Assembly: GCF_020524005.1 (NCBI RefSeq)
Contig: NZ_JAIVKK010000004.1
Location: 310,001 to 374,000 of the forward strand
DNA length: 64,000 nt
Direction of reading: 5' to 3'
From: Microbulbifer aggregans
GTDB lineage: Bacteria > Pseudomonadota > Gammaproteobacteria > Pseudomonadales > Cellvibrionaceae
The translations under genes were made by a program, and so were the position numbers. Shown in pieces: positions 45,140-54,352 of this stretch. The notes under the pieces were generated by a model, which saw nothing but the letters and a program-made list of their open reading frames with translations, was not told where the DNA came from and did not search any database. Position 1 is the stretch's first letter. Each line of letters begins with the position of its first letter.

Positions 45140-45187
45140 GCCACCGGGATAAATTCAGAACCCTTGAAAAAGGTCGCTGCGGACGGG

Positions 45188-45847
45188 CTATTCCTCAGAA
45201 TGCAGGATCTCGTCGAAATCGTGAATCGCCGGAAACTCGGAAATTTCCCGTGCCGGACTTTTGCTGTCTGGCTGGCGAATACACAGCAGGTGCTCAATGC
45301 CGTAATCGCGCGCCGCACTGAGCACGTGCAGGTTGTCGTCCACGAACAGTGTGCGGCCCGGATGGAACGGCTGGCGCTCCTGCAGGGCATGCCAGAACAG
45401 CGTGCTTTCCTTGGCGTGGCCAAGATCGTGGGAAGACACGATCTCGTCCAGCCACTGGTCGATGCCCGTGACCTCAAGCTTGTGGCCGAGACCATCCGGG
45501 TGGGCATTGGTGACCAATAGCGCCCGCTTGCCCATCGTGCGGAGACTGCGCAGGAAGCGGTCGGTATGCGGGCGCAGGGCAATGCGATCCTCGACTTCGC
45601 GATAGATCGCCGGGACATCCAGCTTCAGGGCATCAGACCAGTACCGCAGGCAGTACCAGTCCAGAGTGCCGCGCAACTCATCAGTCAGCTGGATGACCAG
45701 TGCCTGCGCTTCCGGCAGCGAAAGGCCATTGGCCTCCGCATAGCGCAGTGGCAAATGCTCCATCCAGAAATGGTTGTCGTAATGCAGATCCAGCAGGGTG
45801 CCGTCCATATCCAGCAGCACCGTATCGATCTGACCCCAGTCCAGCAT
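45188..45847 (-). CDS. yrfG: HAD-family GMP/IMP nucleotidase (YrfG-like)
   Basis: 219 residues. HAD motif I is LLDMDGTLLD, motif II is LLVTNAH, and motif III/IV is HAKEST with FVDDN. The cap (about 20-90) has DNHFWMEHLP, typical of YrfG. The enzyme dephosphorylates purine nucleotides such as GMP and IMP in E. coli. It lies next to hslR, the same order as E. coli yrfG-hslR-hslO. Copy 2 of the palindromic repeat sits between the two. Confidence 0.92.
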   Translation of the reverse strand: MLDWGQIDTVLLDMDGTLLDLHYDNHFWMEHLPLRYAEANGLSLPEAQALVIQLTDELRGTLDWYCLRYWSDALKLDVPAIYREVEDRIALRPHTDRFLRSLRTMGKRALLVTNAHPDGLGHKLEVTGIDQWLDEIVSSHDLGHAKESTLFWHALQERQPFHPGRTLFVDDNLHVLSAARDYGIEHLLCIRQPDSKSPAREISEFPAIHDFDEILHSEE

Positions 45848-45926
45848 GCTTACCTCAACTGACCAACACTCTCAGAGTGGTGATATAAACGAGTGATTGT
45901 ATAAAAAAACAGCGGACATTATGCCC

Positions 45927-46628
45927 TCAAGCACCGCGACTCACCAAATCTGCCCGGATCAGACCGACCACCAGCAGCGCCTGCGCCGCGTAGTACGTCA
46001 GCATAATCCAGGTGCCAGCCAGAGGCACCGGGTCCACAAAGCGGTTGATGGCGATCAGCGCGTCGGAAACCATAAACGTGACCGCGCCGGCGAACAGCAG
46101 TGATGAACCACTGCGGTGGGCCGCGGCCGACAGCGCCATGGCTACGATTGCCACGATGTAACAAGCCACAGGAACCGCCAGCTCGCCCGCGCCAGGTAAT
46201 ACCTGTTGGGCCAGCAAGAGTGCGGCGAGCAGAATGGCGATTGCACGCAGGACAAAGCGACGGCTCGGGAAATGGGCGGCGCGCAGGAAGTTGCCGGTAT
46301 AGGTCAGTTGGGCCAGCAAGAAGGCGCCAAGGCCAAACACAAAGTGATTGGGAAACGGGATTGCCAACAACACATCGCCAGTAGCCGACAGCGCCAGCGC
46401 CACGAGTGCCAGCCGGCGTGTGGTACCGCCGAGATGACGGTTTGCAAGCCACGCGAGAATCAGGATCGGCACTATCTTGAGTAGCGCCATCCAGTTGCCA
46501 TGCGCGGCGGATGCATCCAGCGCCATATACAGGGCCGAAGCCAGCGCAAAAGCGAAAAGCGGTACACGCAGATCATCCGGAGAGTGGGTTGCAGAGGGGG
46601 TGTTATTGGCGGTTGCATAGCCTGTCAT
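45927..46628 (-). CDS. YhhN/TMEM86-family membrane protein
   Basis: 233 residues with about eight hydrophobic helices. LKIVPILILAWLANR, LALSATGDVLLAI, FVFGLGAFLLAQLTYTGNF and AVTFMVSDALIAINRF are the family's signature segments; the conserved Asp residues in SATGDVLL and FMVSDALI are likely catalytic. Animal TMEM86 relatives hydrolyse lysoplasmalogen; bacterial substrates are not settled. It is a single gene divergent from cysK. Confidence 0.9.
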   Translation of the reverse strand: MTGYATANNTPSATHSPDDLRVPLFAFALASALYMALDASAAHGNWMALLKIVPILILAWLANRHLGGTTRRLALVALALSATGDVLLAIPFPNHFVFGLGAFLLAQLTYTGNFLRAAHFPSRRFVLRAIAILLAALLLAQQVLPGAGELAVPVACYIVAIVAMALSAAAHRSGSSLLFAGAVTFMVSDALIAINRFVDPVPLAGTWIMLTYYAAQALLVVGLIRADLVSRGA

Positions 46629-46745
46629 CGTGTTTCTCCCATTTTCTTATACATTTTTATCTTTTATTGTCGTGAGTATTCTTCAAAGCCCCCGGCGGTG
46701 CAATCCGCGTCAAGGCAATTAAATAATCGGTCATGGAGTGAATAG

Positions 46746-47663
46746 ATGAAAGCCAACAACATTCTCGAAACCATCGGCAATACCCCCCATGTGCGGATCA
46801 ACAGCCTGTTCCGCGATGATATCGAGGTATGGATGAAGGTGGAGCGTTTCAATCCGGGCAGCAGTATCAAGGACCGCATCGCACTGGGCATGATCGAGGA
46901 TGCTGAAGCCAGCGGAAAACTTAAGCCGGGCGGTGTGATCGTGGAGCCTACCTCCGGCAACACCGGTATTGGTCTCGCCATGGTGGCGGCGGTAAAGGGA
47001 TATCGCCTGATCCTCACCATGCCCGAGTCCATGTCTATTGAACGCCGCAAAATCATGAAAGCCCTCGGCGCTGAACTGGTACTCACGCCAAAGGAAAATG
47101 GCATGCCCGGCGCCATCGCCAGGGCGGAGGAAATCCTCGCCGAGCACGAGAATAGCTGGATGCCACAGCAGTTCACCAATCCCGCCAACGTTGAAGCGCA
47201 CCGCAAAACGACGGCCAAAGAAATTATTGCGGACTTCCCCGAAGGTCTCGACTATCTGGTTACCGGTGTCGGTACCGGTGGTCATATTACCGGCTGTGCT
47301 GAGGTGCTGAAGGAATCCATGACAAACCTCAAGGTATTTGCCGTGGAGCCGGAGAAGTCCCAGGTCATCGCCGGCAAGGAAAAAGGTATGCACCGCCTGC
47401 AGGGTATCGGCGCAGGCTTTGTGCCGGAAGTTCTGAACAAAGGCGCTCTCGACGGCACCATTGCGGTCAGCGAAGAAGACAGCTTTGAAATGGCGCGCCA
47501 GTGTGCACTCAAGGAAGGCATATTCGTGGGGATTTCTTCCGGCGCATCCCTGGCCGCAGTGAAGCAGCGCGAAGCCGATTTGGCCCCGGGCAGCCGGGTG
47601 CTGGTTTTCAGCTACGACACCGGAGAACGCTATCTGTCCATTGACGACCTGTTTATGGCTTAA
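46746..47663 (+). CDS. cysK: Cysteine synthase A
   Basis: 305 residues. The PLP lysine is Lys42 in NPGSSIKDR, the phosphate-binding loop is [11 protein letters not shown], and [11 protein letters not shown] lies in the C-terminal half, with SSGASLAA after it. It makes cysteine from O-acetylserine and sulfide. Nearby cysQ and thiI also handle sulfur, but there is no sign of one operon. A perfect ten-pair GC hairpin follows the stop. Confidence 0.95.
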   Translation: MKANNILETIGNTPHVRINSLFRDDIEVWMKVERFNPGSSIKDRIALGMIEDAEASGKLKPGGVIVEPTSGNTGIGLAMVAAVKGYRLILTMPESMSIERRKIMKALGAELVLTPKENGMPGAIARAEEILAEHENSWMPQQFTNPANVEAHRKTTAKEIIADFPEGLDYLVTGVGTGGHITGCAEVLKESMTNLKVFAVEPEKSQVIAGKEKGMHRLQGIGAGFVPEVLNKGALDGTIAVSEEDSFEMARQCALKEGIFVGISSGASLAAVKQREADLAPGSRVLVFSYDTGERYLSIDDLFMA

Positions 47664-47695
47664 CTTCCCCTCCTGTACTCGCATCTCTTCGCCGA

Positions 47696-47719
47696 ACCGC
47701 CGCCCAATTGGGCGGCGGT
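47696..47719. terminator. Palindromic hairpin between cysK and cysQ
   Basis: ACCGCCGCCC pairs with GGGCGGCGGT around AATT. There is no T run, so termination would be weak. A perfect TATAAT at 47725-47730 lies just after it and may be the -10 of cysQ; no -35 was clear. Confidence 0.5.
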
Positions 47720-47777
47720 CTGCGTATAATCCTTCCTTTTGCGAAATTCGATAACGACTCAGGTTAGGGGGAACTCC

Positions 47778-48614
47778 ATGGACAACGTCGTCACAAGGGA
47801 ACTGCTGGACAAGGTAATTGCTATCTCAATCGAGGCCGGCGAGGCCATTCTTGAGGTATACAACGCCAGCGGCGATATCGAGGTGGATACCAAGTCCGAT
47901 GACTCACCGGTAACGGCGGCGGATCTCGCGGCGCACAAGATTCTGGCGCCAGCCCTGGCCAACCTGCTGGAGGGTGTTCCGGTGTTGTCTGAAGAAGGGC
48001 AGATGCCGGGCTATGACGTACGTGGGCAGTGGGACCGCTACTGGATTATTGACCCCCTCGACGGCACTAAAGAGTTCATTCGTCGCAATGGCGAATTTAC
48101 CGTCAACGTGGCCCTGATCGAAAACGGTGAGCCGGTGATGGGGGTGGTACACGTACCGGTACTGGACATTACTTATGCCGGCGCAAAATCCCAGGGTGCA
48201 TTCAAGCGCGATGCCAGTGGCGAAACAGCGATCCAGGTGCGCGCAATGCAGCCCCGCCTCGACAGTCGTGAGCCGATCGAAATCGTCGCCAGCCGCAGCC
48301 ATGGTGCCGGTGCGGTAGATGCACTGCTCGAGCGTATCGAGGGCAGCCTGGGCGAAACCGGCCTCAAGAATATGGGCAGCTCGCTGAAGCTTTGTCTGGT
48401 GGCAGAAGGCGCTGCGGACCTGTACCCGCGTCTGGCACCCACCTGCGAATGGGATACCGCGGCGGCTCAGGCCGTGGTGGAAGCTGCTGGCGGTATCGTA
48501 GTGGATGAGCAGTTCAACCTGCTGCGCTACAACCAGAAAGAAGAACTGCTGAATCCGTTTTTCTATGTAATTGGCGACCAGTCGTTCAACTGGAAAACTT
48601 TGCTCGTTAGCTAA
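47778..48614 (+). CDS. cysQ: 3'(2'),5'-bisphosphate nucleotidase CysQ
   Basis: 278 residues from the ATG after AGGGGG; 13 residues upstream in frame are unlikely. Inositol-monophosphatase fold with the metal motif IIDPLDGTKEFI and the second, CEWDTAAAQ. It removes PAP formed in sulfate assimilation. A possible -10 box at 47725 gives it a promoter of its own. Downstream gene 82 bases away is unrelated. Confidence 0.95.
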   Translation: MDNVVTRELLDKVIAISIEAGEAILEVYNASGDIEVDTKSDDSPVTAADLAAHKILAPALANLLEGVPVLSEEGQMPGYDVRGQWDRYWIIDPLDGTKEFIRRNGEFTVNVALIENGEPVMGVVHVPVLDITYAGAKSQGAFKRDASGETAIQVRAMQPRLDSREPIEIVASRSHGAGAVDALLERIEGSLGETGLKNMGSSLKLCLVAEGAADLYPRLAPTCEWDTAAAQAVVEAAGGIVVDEQFNLLRYNQKEELLNPFFYVIGDQSFNWKTLLVS

Positions 48615-48695
48615 GTTCTTGGTCTAGGCTTTACCGAGTAGCCGTCAGTTATGTTGTTTTTGGCGACGGCACTCAACATTCAGTGAGGTGAAGCC

Positions 48696-48902
48696 GTGGC
48701 CAACACTCAGAGCCCGCACGTCAATATTGATGAACACGAAACCCGCTTGCTGCGCCAGAGGCTGGAGCTGGAAATCAACTGGCTCAATTGCCAGATGGAA
48801 GGGTTACGGGGCTCTGATGTGGATCCGGATATTTCTCTGCTGCAAACCTATCGCGAAATGATTTTTTCCCGCCGTGCCCTGTTAGGGCGTATACCGCGCT
48901 GA
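48696..48902 (+). CDS. Small protein of unknown function
   Basis: 68 residues with a GTG start 5 bases after GAGGTG. It is a single helical stretch, with a charged ETRLLRQRLELEINWLNCQME followed by LLQTYREMIFSRRALLGRIP. No signal peptide, no known family. The clean ribosome site and helical character support a real gene, but no function can be given. Nothing was seen in the 223 bases after it. Confidence 0.6.
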   Translation: MANTQSPHVNIDEHETRLLRQRLELEINWLNCQMEGLRGSDVDPDISLLQTYREMIFSRRALLGRIPR

Positions 48903-49125
48903 CTTCTGTCGATCTGCCACGAAAACTTTTTCCTGCCCGCCAGACGCGCCCTTCAATGATGAGCTCAGGCATTTTTGTGGGCTTCTGAATATCGCTTTTT
49001 CTCTTTTCGTCAGCGGAAAACAATTGCGTCGCGAATTTTCTTTATTTGGTGACATTTTTATTCAACCCTCGCTAATTAGGTCTACGCTTGGTGGGATAAA
49101 AGTCAACTGAAAAAGAGAGCCCTTC

Positions 49126-49401
49126 ATGCGCTACCCGGTTGTGGTTCACAACATCGAGTTCGCCGGATACGGAGCCATTGCGCCCGACCTTCCCCATTGT
49201 CATTGCCACGGTGAAACACTCGACACCACTCTGCAGAAAATGGCGGAAACGATTGCTGAACGTCTGGAAGAGTTGCAGTCGGCCGGGGATCCGGTGCCGG
49301 ATCCCGGTGACCTGGAAGCTCTGAGAAAAAACCCGGCATTTGCCGGCGGGGTTTGGGCCATTATTGATGTGGAATCCAATGAGCTGAGCCCCAAATCCTG
49401 A
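49126..49401 (+). CDS. HicB-like antitoxin-fold protein, orphan
   Basis: 91 residues. MRYPVVVH, GYGAIAPDLPHCHCHGETLDTTLQKMAETIAERLEEL is the HicB partial RNase-H-like fold: strand, a Pro-x-x-Pro-x-C turn, then the helix. There is no C-terminal DNA-binding domain (the tail is FAGGVWAIIDVESNELSPKS), and no HicA-like RNase gene on either side. It is either a solitary HicB-fold regulator or what is left of a toxin-antitoxin pair. Confidence 0.65.
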   Translation: MRYPVVVHNIEFAGYGAIAPDLPHCHCHGETLDTTLQKMAETIAERLEELQSAGDPVPDPGDLEALRKNPAFAGGVWAIIDVESNELSPKS

Positions 49402-49499
49402 ACTTGTTGCTGATTTTCAAAGTGCAATCTTGAGTACTGAATTTTAAAAACGTGCCGATAAAATCGGTCAGAAAGTCTTTCGAACCAAGGATGGTTAAC

Positions 49500-50084
49500 A
49501 TGAAGAAAGTGGTCTTTCTCCTTGCGTTTTTCGCCTCCAGTTGTGCGTTTGCACAATGGAATAATCCTTTTGATGCCTACTGCGATGGCGAGTACCGTTT
49601 TATCGGTACGCTCGGTCTTGGTGTGGGTGAGCTGCAGCTCAATGACGAACAGGATTTTGCCGGCTACGCGAGCATCGGTGTGACACCGGCGGCCGGTGTC
49701 TGGCAGGTGGAGTTACGCTACACCGGGTTCGATGATGGCAGCGTCTCCGTAGATCAGTGGGGTATTGGCGCAAAAGTGGATTTCACGGTGACCTGTGATG
49801 TGCAGTGCCTCTACTGGATGGTGGGTTGGAACTACGGTGAATTCGATGCGAGTGACATCGAAAAATATGACGCAATATACCCGGTAAATGACAAAGACGA
49901 TGACAACTACTGGAATGCCGGTGTCGGTTATCGATATAAGTGGACACAGGACTTCGACACATCAATCGAATACAACTACAACGACGTGGATGCCAGGGTG
50001 TATTACTTTGATGGCGTTTCCGACGTGCGCTTTAACATGGGTCACCTGCGCACTCTGACGGTGAATTTCGCTTACCGTTTTTAA
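49500..50084 (+). CDS. Small outer-membrane beta-barrel protein
   Basis: 194 residues from the ATG after GGATGGTTAAC; the open frame begins further up at 49452. A signal peptide (about 1-18, ending CAFAQ) is followed by eight or so amphipathic strands (YRFIGTLGLGVGELQL, VWQVELRYTGF, NAGVGYRYKW and others). It ends in Phe, as outer-membrane barrels do. A Cys pair CDVQC lies in one loop. Family not known; possibly an 8-strand Omp. Confidence 0.7.
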   Translation: MKKVVFLLAFFASSCAFAQWNNPFDAYCDGEYRFIGTLGLGVGELQLNDEQDFAGYASIGVTPAAGVWQVELRYTGFDDGSVSVDQWGIGAKVDFTVTCDVQCLYWMVGWNYGEFDASDIEKYDAIYPVNDKDDDNYWNAGVGYRYKWTQDFDTSIEYNYNDVDARVYYFDGVSDVRFNMGHLRTLTVNFAYRF

Positions 50085-50086
50085 CC

Positions 50087-50129
50087 GGTAAAAGAGCCGG
50101 TCAGCAGATGCTGGTCCGGCTCTTTTACC
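50087..50129. terminator. Bidirectional terminator between two outer-membrane protein genes
   Basis: GGTAAAAGAGCCGG pairs with CCGGCTCTTTTACC, with an inner CAGCAGATGCTG. The A/T-rich outer stem makes it a terminator in both directions, for the small barrel gene (plus) and the receptor gene (minus). Confidence 0.85.
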
Positions 50130-50154
50130 GTGTGGAAAAATATGGCGGCGAAAC

Positions 50155-52305
50155 TCAGAAAGAATAAACGGCCTTCATCCACAGTGTGCGTCCGGGCTCA
50201 TTGATCCGGGTGAGCTGGTCAAAACCGGGAATACTCGCACCGGCGCGACTGATATGTTCCGCGTAGGTTTCATCCAGCAGGTTATCGATACCTGCCGTCA
50301 CCAGCACCTCTTTGGTGGGGCGCCAGCCCGCATTCAATGACAGGACGCTGGCGGCATCGGTCGGCCCGAAATCCTGTCCGGCAATATTGCCTCTGCCAAC
50401 ATCCACTCGATCCTGCGCCGCCACGGCCCGCCACAGAACACCCGCTGACCATTGCGCCTGTTCGTAGTACAGCCCCAGGCGGGTTTCCAGCGGTGGCAAT
50501 TGTGCCAGTGTGGTGCCGTCAGATTCGTTGGCACCACGCACCGAAGACAGTGTCAGTTCCGAGCGCCAGTTGTCGGCCAGGCGATAACCCAGGTCCATTT
50601 CCAGCCCCCACGAACGCGCGTCGATATTCCGCACGATCGTTGTCGTGCGGGTGCCGGCCATAGTCCCCATATCACTCATGCCTCCCGTAGCCGCCGCTTT
50701 GGAATAACCGGACTGGATCATCAGGTAGTCATCGATGGTGTTGGCGAATGCCGACACGCTGGCGGACAGCTTCTCGTTGCGATAGATAAAGCCGATATCC
50801 AGTTGCGCGGTCTTTTCCGATTCGATGTCCAGGGCGCTGACGGAATCCGCGGTTTCCTTGGCGATGATTTCCCAGTAGTCGGGGAACCGCTCGTTGTAGC
50901 CGAGACCGGCATAGAGGGTTGCGGATACAGGCGTGCTGGTTGCGAGGTTTTGTTCATAGCGCACAAAACCGCTCTGCAGTAGTTCTTCACGCCGCTCGCC
51001 GGCTGTGGGGTTGGCGGCACTGGCCATCATGGATAGCGCGACGGTTTCCCGCAGGTCGCGCAGGCGCCAGTCGTCGAGGCGTGCGCCGGCGATCCAGCGT
51101 GCCCCCGGTTGCGGCAGCCAGCTCCATTCGGAAAACAGCCCGGTCTGCTGGAATTCGGCATTGTCCACGCGCTCCAGGTCGCGGTAATCCATCGCGTTCT
51201 GGTTCATCGTGCTGCGCACGCGATGGCGGTTCTCCTGTGCATCGAGGCCCGCTGTCACTTCGAGATCTTCGCGCGGTGCCAGGGTCAGAACTAGCTTGCC
51301 GCCACTGGTTTTACGGTCCGGGTTCATGGCCATCGGCATTGCCATCATGCCGCCGGGGGTGCGCAGACTGTAGTTGTCCATGATGTGGTCTACGTCGTTG
51401 TAGTAACCCTGCACCTCGAATGTGCGGATGAGCGGGGTTATGTTCTGGCGAATATATTTTGCGTTGAAGTTTTCCCGTGAAAACTTGGCCCCGTCCATAC
51501 CGCGGTCGGCATAGGCGGCTTCGCCGTCACTGCGCGTGCTGCTGAGTTCGAGACGTGTATCGTCGTCCGGCGTCCAGGCAAACCCCAGTTGGCCGCTCCA
51601 GCGCTGGTAGCGGGAGTGCACGGTGACGCCATCGCCATCCTCGTAATCGTCGGCGGAGGCGGAAGTGACCGTGCCGCGCAGGGCAAACTCCGGTGATTTA
51701 TAGGCCGCATCCAGGAGACCATCCTGGCGATCGGCAGTGCCGGCCAGCAGGCTGGTGTGGAGATCCCACTCCGGCGCTTCCACGCGCTCCTGGTCACGTT
51801 CGAACAGCACCACACCCGCTGAGTTGCCGGGGCCGTACATCACTGTCTGCGGTCCCTTGATCACTCGTATCTGGTCGAGGGTTTCGGGATAGATATAAGC
51901 GGTCGGCGGATCCATGCGCAGGTTGCAGCCGCCGAGAATCGACTCGCCATCCAGCACCATGCTCAGTCGCGAGCCGGCCATTCCACGCAGTACCGGGTCG
52001 CCATCAGTGCCGCCTTTGCGGATTACGGAAAAACCGGGAATGGTTTTGAGATAGTCGGCGCCGTCGTTGGCGGGCAGTGGTTGGCGCGGCTTTTTCGGGT
52101 CGGTGACCAGGCTCAGGGGCTGCTCGGTTTTCACCGCCGTAACAACCATTTGTTCGAGTTCGCCATCATCCGCGTACGCCGCGCTGGTGTAAAAAGTGTT
52201 CGCGTAAAAACAGCAGGCTGCAATGGCCAGGGCGAGTTGTGAGTGGCGCAATGAAGGCGCGGTCGCCACCGGAACAAGGCGGCGAGACTGGATAGTATTT
52301 TTCAT
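50155..52305 (-). CDS. TonB-dependent copper receptor (OprC-like)
   Basis: 716 residues. A long signal region (to about 46) is followed by the plug (DYLKTIPGFSVIRKGG, LRGMAGSRLSMVLDGE). Right after it GGCNLRMDPPTAYI holds Cys127 and Met131: the CxxxM copper site of Pseudomonas OprC. Met-rich outer loops (GGMMAMPMAMNPDR, GGMSDMGTMAGT) could help bind Cu. A closing Phe ends the barrel (MKAVYSF). It should import copper with TonB. The upstream DUF2946 gene is likely co-regulated. Confidence 0.92.
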   Translation of the reverse strand: MKNTIQSRRLVPVATAPSLRHSQLALAIAACCFYANTFYTSAAYADDGELEQMVVTAVKTEQPLSLVTDPKKPRQPLPANDGADYLKTIPGFSVIRKGGTDGDPVLRGMAGSRLSMVLDGESILGGCNLRMDPPTAYIYPETLDQIRVIKGPQTVMYGPGNSAGVVLFERDQERVEAPEWDLHTSLLAGTADRQDGLLDAAYKSPEFALRGTVTSASADDYEDGDGVTVHSRYQRWSGQLGFAWTPDDDTRLELSSTRSDGEAAYADRGMDGAKFSRENFNAKYIRQNITPLIRTFEVQGYYNDVDHIMDNYSLRTPGGMMAMPMAMNPDRKTSGGKLVLTLAPREDLEVTAGLDAQENRHRVRSTMNQNAMDYRDLERVDNAEFQQTGLFSEWSWLPQPGARWIAGARLDDWRLRDLRETVALSMMASAANPTAGERREELLQSGFVRYEQNLATSTPVSATLYAGLGYNERFPDYWEIIAKETADSVSALDIESEKTAQLDIGFIYRNEKLSASVSAFANTIDDYLMIQSGYSKAAATGGMSDMGTMAGTRTTTIVRNIDARSWGLEMDLGYRLADNWRSELTLSSVRGANESDGTTLAQLPPLETRLGLYYEQAQWSAGVLWRAVAAQDRVDVGRGNIAGQDFGPTDAASVLSLNAGWRPTKEVLVTAGIDNLLDETYAEHISRAGASIPGFDQLTRINEPGRTLWMKAVYSF

Positions 52306-52482
52306 TTTCTATTCCCCAAATGGCATCGGGCGGCCGGGAGCGAAGCCCGGCCGGATGTCCGACGGCAAAGAAATGCACCGATATCAACGCGTTCGCACTG
52401 GGTCTTTTGCGAGGAGGCGGATTCGGCACGGCATAGCGCGGGCAGCAGTAACTAGTCTTCTGCGCCCGACAGTGCTTGGTTT

Positions 52483-52986
52483 TCAGGTGAGGAAATACGT
52501 GGGAGGTGCGCGTCCGGGCGGGCGAACATAGTGCGGATTGCGGGGGAAATACTTGAATACAGCTGGCGCTACGGGCGCGGCGGTATGTTCCAGCGCAGGC
52601 AGCCACTGGCCGGCATGCGCTGCGGCCACCACGGTGGCAGAAAAGCTGCAGTGATTGTCGGAGAAAACCTGCGCTGTCGCACTGTCGTGCTGGTGGCCGC
52701 TTTGCGCAGGCTCAAGCGAGTGTCCGCCGTGGTGTGTTTCGTGATCTGTCTGGTGGTGTACCGGGTGAGGCGCGGGGCCGGAACTGGCCGTCAGATTGAG
52801 CAGCAGCGCACTGCGGCTGTCGCCGTGACAGAGCTCGTACAGGGATCCGCCGGCAACCGCCGCGGGCATAAAACCTGCGGGCACCAGCCCCCGCGCAGCC
52901 AGGAACATGCCCAGCAATACCACTACCAGCCAGGGTGGCAGGTGAGAACTGCGCGCTTTAGTCGCGTATGCAGGGTGCTGTTTCAC
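52483..52986 (-). CDS. DUF2946-type His-rich secreted protein
   Basis: 167 residues. A membrane helix or signal (about 20-40: VVVLLGMFLAARGLVPAGFMP) is the DUF2946 signature. The next part has a His run (HPVHHQTDHETHHGGHS) and two Cys (ELCHGDS, DNHCSF), suited to metal binding. Such genes are common beside copper genes. It lies 177 bases above the OprC-like receptor gene, so a role in copper handling is likely though unproven. Confidence 0.78.
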   Translation of the reverse strand: MKQHPAYATKARSSHLPPWLVVVLLGMFLAARGLVPAGFMPAAVAGGSLYELCHGDSRSALLLNLTASSGPAPHPVHHQTDHETHHGGHSLEPAQSGHQHDSATAQVFSDNHCSFSATVVAAAHAGQWLPALEHTAAPVAPAVFKYFPRNPHYVRPPGRAPPTYFLT

Positions 52987-53023
52987 GGGGCTTTAGTTTT
53001 ATCGAGTGCGGGGTAACCGGGCT

Positions 53024-54352
53024 CTATAGCTTACCACTGCGCTTCAGTCGCCAATAGGTCTCCACCAGCGCCATGTGCATCAGTTCTGGTTCCGTGTCGG
53101 CCAGGACCACATTGTGTGCGCGCAATTGCTGCAATAGCCGGCTGCGGCGCTGCAGGAAATCCCGTGTTGCCCCCTGCTCCAGGGCGCTGTCGAAGTCGTT
53201 CACCGGCTGCTCCAGCAGGCGATCCAGGCTGGTTTCCCGCAGGCAAGCCACCATCACCAGATGGTGGCGCGAAAGCTGTTGTACGGCAGCGAGCAATTCT
53301 TCACTGTCTTCGTCGCGCACATTGGTGAGCAGAATGACCAGCGCGCGTTTCTGCTGGCGTGCGAGCAACAGCTCAGCCGCAGCCGTATAGTCGCTGTGTG
53401 CGGTGCCGGAATGCAGGTCGTAAACCTGGTTCAGCAGCAGGTTGATTCCGCCCTCGCCCTTGGCGGGAGGCACCCGGCGCTGGTCGCCGGCAAAGCATTG
53501 CAGCCCCACGGCATCGCCCTGGCGAATGGCGACATAGGCGGAAAGTAGCAGGGCATTCAGGGCGTGGTCGAAGTGGCTGAGTTCACCATCCTGGGTGCGC
53601 ATACGGCGACCGCAGTCGAGCAGGAAGATGATTTCCTGATCCCGCTCATCCTGGTATTCACGGCTCACCAGCTTGCGCGCGCGCGCGCTTGCAGACCAGT
53701 CTACCTGGCGCTGACTGTCGCCAAGCCGGTACTCGCGCAACTGGCGGAAGTCCAGACCCTCACCGCGACGCTGTTGCTGGTGAACGCCGAGAAAGCGCAG
53801 TGATTGCTCGGCAGAGAGTGCCTGCAGGGAGGAGATGCCGAGAAAGTTGGGGTAGACCTTGGCGGACTGCTCTGTGCCCAAAAGTGCCTTCTGTTGCCAG
53901 AGTCCCCAGGGGGACTGGACCAGGGCTTCCAGCCGACCGAACTGCGCCAGGCCGCGGCGGCGCGGGGTAACCGTATATCCGGTCTCGATACTCTGCCCGG
54001 GTTCGAGGTGTATCGACAGTGGCAGCTCCGCGGTGCGCAGCTCGTCCGGGTAGCGATCAGACAGCTGCAGGGTCAGCGGCCGCGAACCGGCATTGGTCAG
54101 CTCGATGGCGACCAGCTGCCCGACCCCGAGCGCCAGGTTACCGGGCAATTGCCGTCGGCCACTGAGTCCGGCACAGGAGCGGCCGGTAATGAAATCCAGC
54201 AGTGCGGCGAGCGCCAGTATACCGAGGCCGGCCCACCAGGCAGTCTCCACCTCGCCGGCAACCTCCGGCCACCACAGGCGCGCACTGCTCAGTACCAGCG
54301 CCGCGGCGCTGGCCCAGAGCAGCAGCCGGAGCAATCGCGGGGAGGGTTTCAC
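53024..54352 (-). CDS. DUF58-domain protein (VWA-like)
   Basis: 442 residues. Two membrane helices near the start (about 8-22 and 38-56) are followed by an Ig-like stretch and then the DUF58 signature GEGLDFRQLREYRLGDSQRQVDWSASARARKL (about 205-235). A VWA-like fold comes after (FLLDCGRRMRTQD, where the MIDAS is not of the full DxSxS type). It works with the MoxR ATPase encoded just upstream, with which it overlaps by four bases. Function is not known in detail. Confidence 0.93.
   Translation of the reverse strand: MKPSPRLLRLLLWASAAALVLSSARLWWPEVAGEVETAWWAGLGILALAALLDFITGRSCAGLSGRRQLPGNLALGVGQLVAIELTNAGSRPLTLQLSDRYPDELRTAELPLSIHLEPGQSIETGYTVTPRRRGLAQFGRLEALVQSPWGLWQQKALLGTEQSAKVYPNFLGISSLQALSAEQSLRFLGVHQQQRRGEGLDFRQLREYRLGDSQRQVDWSASARARKLVSREYQDERDQEIIFLLDCGRRMRTQDGELSHFDHALNALLLSAYVAIRQGDAVGLQCFAGDQRRVPPAKGEGGINLLLNQVYDLHSGTAHSDYTAAAELLLARQQKRALVILLTNVRDEDSEELLAAVQQLSRHHLVMVACLRETSLDRLLEQPVNDFDSALEQGATRDFLQRRSRLLQQLRAHNVVLADTEPELMHMALVETYWRLKRSGKL

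Noticed and set aside
48903-49125. Possible hicA toxin gene before the HicB-like gene
   Set aside because: No frame with a HicA-like dsRBD core was seen on either strand.
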